Shown here piece after piece: positions 5,046-5,103 of a stretch of DNA of 5,103 nucleotides. How positions within the stretch are numbered: position 1 is the first letter of the stretch; each line of letters starts with the position of its first letter. The notes under the pieces were generated by a model. The model worked only from the letters and a program-made list of their open reading frames with translations, made no database searches and was not told the origin of the DNA. The position numbers and the translations under genes were made by a program. Origin of the DNA: Candidatus Aenigmatarchaeota archaeon (lineage in GTDB: Archaea > Aenigmatarchaeota > Aenigmatarchaeia > QMZP01); assembly GCA_030672885.1 (NCBI GenBank), contig DAOVFN010000055.1, forward strand, positions 1-5,103. The letters are read 5' to 3'.

Positions 5046-5103
5046 CTAGACCCACAGGAACGAAACTATGCGGGCCAGTGTATAGAGCACCATGCCCACG
5101 ATG
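5046..5103 (-). CDS. C-terminal end of a convergent gene, probably membrane protein (partial)
   Basis: Reading the minus strand from the window edge, 18 codons give IVGMVLYTLARIVSFLWV followed by TAG. The segment is strongly hydrophobic with one arginine and looks like the last transmembrane helix of a membrane protein. The gene would run toward the methyltransferase, with 34 bases between the two stop codons. Eighteen codons are too few to exclude chance, and no family can be named. Confidence 0.4.
   Translation of the reverse strand, partial: IVGMVLYTLARIVSFLWV

Overview
This is archaeal chromosomal DNA. The evidence is a 20S proteasome beta subunit with an autocatalytic threonine, an archaeal-type CPSF1/FttA nuclease with N-terminal KH domains, an archaeal-type FtsZ, and TATA-box promoters instead of bacterial -35/-10 elements. 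The linked proteasome-beta and aCPSF1 genes fit a euryarchaeote or a related lineage. The sequence alone does not let me name a species.

Layout. Positions 1-1419 (minus) hold the first 473 residues of aCPSF1/FttA, whose C-terminus lies outside the window. Positions 1470-2099 (minus) hold psmB, 50 bases upstream of aCPSF1 and in the same direction. Positions 2100-2840 are a long, mostly non-coding divergent region. It contains the psmB promoter, a doubtful 58-residue minus-strand reading frame, a strong plus-strand promoter followed by a likely structured RNA with two perfect GGGG-loop hairpins, and the ftsZ promoter with a leader of about 120 bases. Positions 2841-4163 (plus) are ftsZ, closed by a hairpin terminator. 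Positions 4304-5011 (plus) are an AT-richer class I methyltransferase gene with its own promoter. The last 58 bases are the 3' end of a convergent minus-strand frame with a hydrophobic C-terminus.

How the parts relate. The left half joins protein degradation (proteasome core) with RNA 3'-end formation and transcription termination (aCPSF1). FtsZ stands alone on its transcript and drives cell division. psmB, aCPSF1 and the methyltransferase each have a TATA-like box centred about 25 bases from the start codon, as expected for leaderless mRNAs. ftsZ instead has a long leader and a strong Shine-Dalgarno site.

The most interesting item is the putative RNA at about 2539-2660. Its predicted transcription start coincides with the first base of a perfect hairpin. 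A second perfect hairpin with a different stem but the same TTGGGGAA core lies about 50 bases further on.
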